NCBI GenBank assembly: GCA_039808365.1 | Contig: JBDHSX010000108.1 | Location: 1 to 13,053 of the forward strand | Direction of reading: 5' to 3' | DNA length: 13,053 bases | Source: 62-47 sp039808365 | GTDB lineage: Bacteria > Pseudomonadota > Alphaproteobacteria > Rhizobiales > Xanthobacteraceae | Shown: one piece after another, positions 8,426 through 13,053 of the stretch | How the letters are laid out: each line of letters opens with the position of its first letter | How positions within the stretch are numbered: the first letter of the stretch is position 1 | Notes under the pieces: generated by a model | What the model was told of the DNA's origin: nothing | Seen by the model: the letters and a program-made list of their open reading frames with translations, nothing else | Database searches by the model: none | Translations under genes and position numbers: made by a program

Positions 8426-9514
8426 GTGGCCCATCACGATCCGATCGGCCTGATTTCCCCCAAGCCGGGGCTGGCCCAGCTCAACGAACGCTCGCGCGAA
8501 ATTTTCCGGCACATCGTCGAGAGTTATCTCGCCACCGGCGAGCCGGCGGGGTCGCGCAACATCTCGCGCCTGATCACCATGCCGCTGTCGCCGGCCTCGG
8601 TGCGCAATGTGATGTCCGATCTCGAACAGCTCGGGCTGATCTACGCGCCGCACACCTCGGCCGGCCGGCTGCCGACGGAACTCGGCCTGCGGTTTTTCGT
8701 CGATGCGCTGATGCAGGTCGGCGACCTGTCCGAACCGGAGCGGCAATCGATCCAGAACCAACTGGCCTCGGTGGGCAAGGCGCAGACGGTCGAGGCGGCG
8801 CTGAGCGAGGCGTTGACCCAATTGTCCGGCCTGACGCGGGCGGCGGCGGTGGTGTTGACCGCGAAGTCGAACGTCCGGCTGAAACACATCGAATTCGTCC
8901 GGCTGGAGCCGTCGCGGGCGCTGGTGGTGCTGGTCGCCGAGGACGGTCAGGTCGAGAACCGCGTGCTCGATCTGCCGGCGGGCGTGCCGTCGTCGGCGCT
9001 TATCGAGGCGTCAAATTTCCTCAACGCGCGGATTCGCGGCCGGACGCTGGCGGAGGCGCGGCTGGAGCTGGAATCGGCGCTGGCGCAGAGCCGCGCCGAA
9101 CTCGATCAACTGACGCAGAAGATTATCGCTGCTGGTCTGGCGAGCTGGTCCGGCGGCGACGGCGACGACCGGCAACTGATCGTGCGCGGCCATGCCAACC
9201 TGCTGGAGGACCTGCACGCGCTGGAGGATCTGGAGCGGGTGCGGTCGCTGTTCGACGATCTCGAAAGCAAGCGCGGCGTGATCGATCTGCTCGGCCGCGC
9301 CGAGCGCGCCGAGGGCGTGCGCATTTTCATCGGCTCGGAGAACAAGCTGTTTTCCCTGTCGGGCTCCTCGACCATCATCGCGCCCTACAATGACGGCGCG
9401 GGCCATATCGTCGGCGTGCTCGGCGTCATCGGCCCGACCCGGCTGAACTACGCGCGGGTGATTCCGATGGTGGATTACGCCGCGCGCATCGTCAGCCGGA
9501 TGCTCGGCGGCTGA
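8426..9514 (+). CDS. hrcA: Heat-inducible transcription repressor HrcA
   Basis: HrcA represses chaperone operons by binding the CIRCE inverted repeat and is kept active by GroEL. The 362-residue protein has an N-terminal winged helix-turn-helix (about 16-85), containing LNERSREIF and SPASVRNVMSDLEQLG, then the family signature TSAGRLPTELGLRFFVD (77-93). The C-terminal domain ends with NDGAGHIVGVLGVIGPTRLNYARVIPMVDYAARIV. The start is a GTG at 8426 with a strong AAGGAG (8414-8419) 6 nt upstream; no ATG lies near. No CIRCE element (TTAGCACTC-N9-GAGTGCTAA) was seen in the window, so its target, probably groESL, lies elsewhere. A CTTG at 8369 has no good -10 partner, so its promoter is undetermined. 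grpE follows after 110 bp. Confidence 0.96.
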   Translation: MAHHDPIGLISPKPGLAQLNERSREIFRHIVESYLATGEPAGSRNISRLITMPLSPASVRNVMSDLEQLGLIYAPHTSAGRLPTELGLRFFVDALMQVGDLSEPERQSIQNQLASVGKAQTVEAALSEALTQLSGLTRAAAVVLTAKSNVRLKHIEFVRLEPSRALVVLVAEDGQVENRVLDLPAGVPSSALIEASNFLNARIRGRTLAEARLELESALAQSRAELDQLTQKIIAAGLASWSGGDGDDRQLIVRGHANLLEDLHALEDLERVRSLFDDLESKRGVIDLLGRAERAEGVRIFIGSENKLFSLSGSSTIIAPYNDGAGHIVGVLGVIGPTRLNYARVIPMVDYAARIVSRMLGG

Positions 9515-9541
9515 CGGCCGCGCGCGTCCTCCGACCGCAGC

Positions 9542-9573
9542 CTTGATTTTCCCGGCGAAAGCACCGATATCCC
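9542..9573 (+). promoter_or_regulatory. Candidate sigma-32 heat-shock promoter of grpE
   Basis: CTTG (9542-9545) is followed after exactly 18 nt by CCGATATCCC (9564-9573). Compared with the alphaproteobacterial heat-shock consensus CTTG-N17/18-CYTATNTNNG, two defined -10 positions differ. It lies in the 110-bp hrcA-grpE gap, about 45 bp before the grpE start, and has the same spacing as the better match upstream of dnaK. It would let grpE be induced independently of hrcA (inference). Confidence 0.5.
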
Positions 9574-9624
9574 GGCCAGCATCTTCCCCTTTCAATTCAA
9601 GACGATTTTCGAGAAGGCTGAGTA

Positions 9625-10218
9625 ATGACTGATCGTGACGGGCAGAACGACAACCCGGAGAAGTCCGCGCGGGACACCGAACCGGTCGTGTCCAAACCCT
9701 ACATCATGCCGGACGATCCCGAGGACAGCCCCACCGAGGCGCTGGCGAAGGAAGCCGCGGAGGCGCGCGACAGGGTATTGCGAACGCTGGCGGAAATGGA
9801 AAACCTGCGCAAGCGCACCGCGCGCGAAGTCGCCGACGCCCGGATGTACGGCATCACCGGTTTCGCGCGCGACGTGCTCGATATCGCCGACAATCTGCAA
9901 CGCGCGCTCGACGCCGTGCCGGCGGAAGCGCGCGCGAGCGCCGATCCTGGCCTCAAGGCCCTGATGGAAGGCGTCGAACTGACCGAGCGTTCGCTGCTGA
10001 ACGCGCTGGAAAAGCATGGCGTGAAGAAATTCGATCCCGCGGGTCAGAAATTCGATCCGAATTTCCAGCAGGCGATGTATGAGGTGCCGGACCCGTCGGT
10101 GCCGGCGGGAACGGTCGTGCAGGTGATTCAGGCCGGCTACACCATCGGCGACCGGGTGTTGCGGCCGGCGATGGTCGGCGTCGCCAAGGGCGGCGCCAAG
10201 GCAACAGCCACCGAATAG
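9625..10218 (+). CDS. grpE: Nucleotide exchange factor GrpE (DnaK co-chaperone)
   Basis: GrpE dimers release ADP from DnaK and act as a thermosensor in the cytosolic DnaK-DnaJ-GrpE cycle. The 197-residue protein has an acidic, disordered-looking N-terminus (1-35), then a long charged helix of coiled-coil type containing EMENLRKRTAREVADAR (57-73). A helical bundle follows with GFARDVLDIADNLQRAL (79-95), and the C-terminal beta domain contains HGVKKFDPAGQKFDPNFQQA (131-150) and GYTIGDRVLRPAMVGVAKG (171-189), the GrpE signature. The ATG at 9625 has AAGG 7 nt upstream. It sits 110 bp after hrcA with a candidate heat-shock promoter in between. It is convergent with the nicotinamidase gene and separated from dnaK by two antisense genes. 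Confidence 0.97.
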   Translation: MTDRDGQNDNPEKSARDTEPVVSKPYIMPDDPEDSPTEALAKEAAEARDRVLRTLAEMENLRKRTAREVADARMYGITGFARDVLDIADNLQRALDAVPAEARASADPGLKALMEGVELTERSLLNALEKHGVKKFDPAGQKFDPNFQQAMYEVPDPSVPAGTVVQVIQAGYTIGDRVLRPAMVGVAKGGAKATATE

Positions 10219-10225
10219 CAAAGGC

Positions 10226-10254
10226 GGCGGCCTCCGGATAAGCGGCGGGCCGCC
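10226..10254. terminator. Hairpin between convergent grpE and nicotinamidase genes
   Basis: GGCGGCC (10226-10232) pairs perfectly with GGCCGCC (10248-10254) around a 15-nt loop, in the 60-bp gap between two convergent genes. The position suits a bidirectional terminator. There is no clear T tract on either side, only CTTTGC on the minus-strand side. Confidence 0.45.
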
Positions 10255-10278
10255 TCCCGACCGGCGACGACGGTCCGC

Positions 10279-10998
10279 TCAGGTCGCGATGTCGCTGGAT
10301 TGAATGCGTCTGACGCCGGCCTTCTCCATGTCGGCCCATGCTTTCGCCATCGATCCCTGCGTGTCGATGCCTCGGCACGCATCCTCGATGACGTAGGTTT
10401 CGAAACCGGCCTTGCGGGCGTCGACCGCGCTCCAGGCGACGCAGAAGTCGGTTGCGAGGCCCGCGATGAAGACGCGACGCAGCCCGCGCGCCTCAAGATA
10501 TTTCGCGAGTCCGGTCGAGGTCTTGCCGTCGGCCTCGGTGAAGGCCGAATAGCTGTCGACATCCTTGTGAAACCCCTTGCGCAGGATCAGCTCCGCCTGC
10601 GGAATGTTGAGGTCTTTCGAGAGCGCCGCGCCTTCGGTGCCCTGCACGCAGTGGTCCGGCCACAACACCTGCTTGCCATAGCTCAGATCGATCACCTCGA
10701 ACGGCTTCTTGCCGCTGTGGCTGGAGGCGAACGACACGTGCCCGGCGGTGTGCCAGTCCTGCGTCATCACGACATTGGCGAAGCTCCTGGCGAGGCGGTT
10801 GATCACCGGCACCACCTGATCGCCGTCCTTCACCGCGAGGCTGCCGCCGGGCAGGAAGCAGTTCTGCACGTCGATGACCAGCAGAACCGATTTGTCGTCG
10901 GGGGCGATCTTGTCGGCGGCCCGCGCCGCCCTCGGCATCAGGCCCGCGATCGCGGTGGCCTGGATTGTCGTGAGGATCATCTGCCGTCTGTTCAGCAT
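10279..10998 (-). CDS. Nicotinamidase (PncA-type isochorismatase family) with an export signal
   Basis: This 239-residue hydrolase has the complete nicotinamidase/pyrazinamidase active site: catalytic Asp43 (LLVIDVQNCF), Lys141 (LRKGF) and Cys186 (GLATDFCV), plus metal ligands Asp81 and His83 (QDWH) and His116 (WPDHCVQ). The Lys-to-Cys spacing of 45 equals that of E. coli PncA as I recall it. Such enzymes convert nicotinamide to nicotinate for NAD salvage. Unlike the usual cytosolic enzyme, it begins MLNRRQMILTT, with an Arg pair, a hydrophobic stretch and an ARA-AD cleavage site (after residue 27). This suggests Tat export of a folded metalloenzyme. The ATG at 10998 has GGGAGG 7 nt upstream. 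It lies 84 bp after the secreted unknown protein gene and is convergent with grpE. Confidence 0.9.
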   Translation of the reverse strand: MLNRRQMILTTIQATAIAGLMPRAARAADKIAPDDKSVLLVIDVQNCFLPGGSLAVKDGDQVVPVINRLARSFANVVMTQDWHTAGHVSFASSHSGKKPFEVIDLSYGKQVLWPDHCVQGTEGAALSKDLNIPQAELILRKGFHKDVDSYSAFTEADGKTSTGLAKYLEARGLRRVFIAGLATDFCVAWSAVDARKAGFETYVIEDACRGIDTQGSMAKAWADMEKAGVRRIQSSDIAT

Positions 10999-11082
10999 GG
11001 CTCAACCTCCCGCAGCAAGACCACGGGAGCAAATCAGGTCAGGGGCGAAAGGTAAAGCCGATAGGGAGGGCGGTCCGGCGGC

Positions 11083-12021
11083 TTACCGGGGCTGGACGCC
11101 GTCCCGCACCGAACGGAAGCGGGGGAAGGCGTCCGACCATTGGTCGCGCGGCGCGCTGCCGATCACCCGGATCGCGCCAGCGCCGCTGCCGAATCGCAGC
11201 CACTGCACCACCGTCACGGGCGTTGCGTCCTTGCCGCTGACGGCGTCGATGCGGGTCTCGAAACCCGGCGTGCTGTCGATCCGGATCGGCTCGGACATGG
11301 TAATGCGCGCCTCGCGCAGGCCCGGAATCAGCCGCGCCGCCTGTTCGGCGTAGCGGGCGCGGTCGTCGGGCTTGTCCGGCACCGAGCCGACCAGGCCGAG
11401 CACCATGAACGGGCCCTTTTCGATATCCAGGACCTCGCTGGAATCCGTCAGCATGACGGCCGCCCCCGGCGCCAGCGTCCGCACCGATTTGAAGCCGCCG
11501 CGCTCGGTGACCTTGAACGGCAAGGTGCCCAGTTGCTCGTCCGGCGGCACCTCCTGGCGGACGCCGATGCTGGCGAACATCGTGCGGATCGCATCGTCGG
11601 TGTAGATTTTGCCGGCGTTCTCGGGGACCTCGACCGCGACGAAACCGGAGAACGATCCGCCCGACAGGATCATGGAATAGCGCCGGACGCTGGTGGCGCC
11701 GTCGCGGACGGTCTCCATCGTATAATAGGCGGGGCCGGCGGCGGTCTTGACGGTTTCCGACTTGATGCCGTCGACGCCGTTCGGGTGGGCTTTGAAGGTG
11801 GTTTCCACCTCGCGATAGGCTGCCGCCGGAAGCTCGGCGATCAGCACCTTGACGCGATGATCCTCGGTCTCGAAGCCGAGGAAGGATTTGGCGGGCGAAA
11901 GCCCGACCAGCGGAACCAGGCCCAGCCGGGAGCCCGGCGGATAGATCGGATCGGCGGCGAGAACCGGCGCGGCCCACAGCATGGCCAGCGCGACGGCGAG
12001 AAAACGGAGGGGATATTTCAT
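11083..12021 (-). CDS. Secreted protein of unknown function
   Basis: I do not recognise the 312-residue product. It starts with a clear Sec signal peptide: MKYPLR, a hydrophobic core, and cleavage after VLA at residue 22. The mature part lacks cysteine and further membrane segments. It seems to hold two similar alpha/beta halves. Residues about 30-150 end in SGFVAVEVPENAGKIY followed by a helix. Residues about 170-305 carry KGPFMVLGLVGS, RYAEQAARLIPGLREARITM, VTVVQWLRFGSG and AIRVIGSAPRDQWSDAFPRF. This recalls PsbP/Mog1-like small domains, but that is only an impression. The ATG at 12021 gives a proper signal peptide, although the ribosome-binding site is poor. It is divergent from dnaK across 283 bp and 84 bp upstream of the nicotinamidase gene. 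Confidence 0.85.
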   Translation of the reverse strand: MKYPLRFLAVALAMLWAAPVLAADPIYPPGSRLGLVPLVGLSPAKSFLGFETEDHRVKVLIAELPAAAYREVETTFKAHPNGVDGIKSETVKTAAGPAYYTMETVRDGATSVRRYSMILSGGSFSGFVAVEVPENAGKIYTDDAIRTMFASIGVRQEVPPDEQLGTLPFKVTERGGFKSVRTLAPGAAVMLTDSSEVLDIEKGPFMVLGLVGSVPDKPDDRARYAEQAARLIPGLREARITMSEPIRIDSTPGFETRIDAVSGKDATPVTVVQWLRFGSGAGAIRVIGSAPRDQWSDAFPRFRSVRDGVQPR

Positions 12022-12180
12022 CGGGGCTCTGTTGCGCAGTTTTGAGGCCGTTCGATGGTCGGCCGGCCAGCCGTCATGTCAATAGAACGGTTTTGGCCGC
12101 AGCGGAATCCGGTTCACGCGAAGAAACCGCGCTAACCCGCAAACAAGCCCGATTTTCGCGAGCCGGCGCGGCGTCCGGTC

Positions 12181-12212
12181 CTTGCGGCCGATATACCCCC
12201 CTTCTATATGAG
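12181..12212 (+). promoter_or_regulatory. Sigma-32 heat-shock promoter of dnaK
   Basis: CTTG (12181-12184) is followed after 18 nt by TCTATATGAG (12203-12212). This matches the alphaproteobacterial heat-shock consensus CTTG-N17/18-CYTATNTNNG at every defined position except the first C of the -10 box. Transcription would start near 12218, leaving a leader of about 87 nt. The rest of the 283-bp gap (12022-12304) holds no gene that I can see. No promoter for the divergent minus-strand gene was recognised. Confidence 0.75.
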
Positions 12213-12242
12213 GCTCACCATCGCAATATCGCGAACATTGGG

Positions 12243-12273
12243 GGTCGGACCGGGGCGCCGTCAGGGCCCGACC
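12243..12273 (+). other. GC-rich hairpin in the dnaK leader
   Basis: GGTCGG (12243-12248) can pair with CCGACC (12268-12273) within the predicted dnaK leader; the 19-nt interior is also GC-rich. It lies 16 nt upstream of the ribosome-binding site AAGGA (12290-12294) and does not cover it. It is more likely to affect mRNA stability than to act as an on/off thermometer, if it has any role. Confidence 0.3.
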
Positions 12274-12304
12274 GGCCTGCCGCAACGAGAAGGATATGGA
12301 CACC

Positions 12305-13053
<749 letters not shown>

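Noticed and set aside
12296..12304. Alternative dnaK start three codons upstream
   Set aside because: The ribosome-binding site would be only 1 nt away, and the family N-terminus MGKVIGIDLG begins at 12305.
12216..12304. ROSE-type RNA thermometer in the dnaK leader
   Set aside because: The visible hairpin does not sequester the ribosome-binding site, and no anti-Shine-Dalgarno strand with the ROSE signature is apparent; a sigma-32 promoter explains heat control better.

Overview
The window is GC-rich chromosomal DNA from an alphaproteobacterium. Gene order, protein wording and repeat type point to the Bradyrhizobium/Rhodopseudomonas/Nitrobacter group (inference; no database search was possible). 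It is mostly conserved housekeeping sequence. I see no phage, transposase, CRISPR array, tRNA or rRNA. Twelve protein genes are supported: eleven complete, plus the 5' part of dnaK, which runs off the right edge. No gap between genes exceeds 300 bases.

Left block (1-4371): four minus-strand genes read from right to left. They are rsmI (16S rRNA 2'-O-methyltransferase), yraN (nuclease-fold protein, overlapping rsmI by 14 bp), gshB (glutathione synthetase) and comM (YifB/Mg-chelatase-like AAA+ ATPase). A 255-bp divergent gap separates rsmI from a plus-strand lipoprotein gene of the LppC/LpoA type (4372-5559). The rsmI/lpoA divergence with yraN nearby recalls the E. coli rsmI-lpoA-yraN neighbourhood.

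Middle block (5560-8257): three minus-strand genes, rph (RNase PH), rdgB (ITP/XTP pyrophosphatase) and hemW (radical-SAM heme chaperone). rdgB and hemW overlap by 14 bp, and hemW appears to start at TTG behind a good ribosome-binding site. The convergent lipoprotein/hemW gap is filled by a roughly 119-bp three-hairpin repeat. An inverted, diverged copy sits at 18-131, downstream of comM.

Right block (8258-13053): this is the heat-shock region. hrcA (repressor) and grpE (nucleotide exchange factor) lie on the plus strand, divergent from rph, and dnaK begins at 12305. Two minus-strand genes for exported proteins separate grpE from dnaK: a nicotinamidase with a twin-arginine-like signal peptide, and a secreted 312-aa protein I cannot name. 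CTTG-N18 elements of the alphaproteobacterial sigma-32 type precede dnaK (strong) and grpE (moderate). Together they suggest the chaperone genes are induced from separate heat-shock promoters although the cluster is split.

I found no clear new multi-gene system. The best leads are the covarying hairpin repeats, the exported nicotinamidase with its secreted neighbour inside the heat-shock cluster, and the two matching sigma-32-like promoters.
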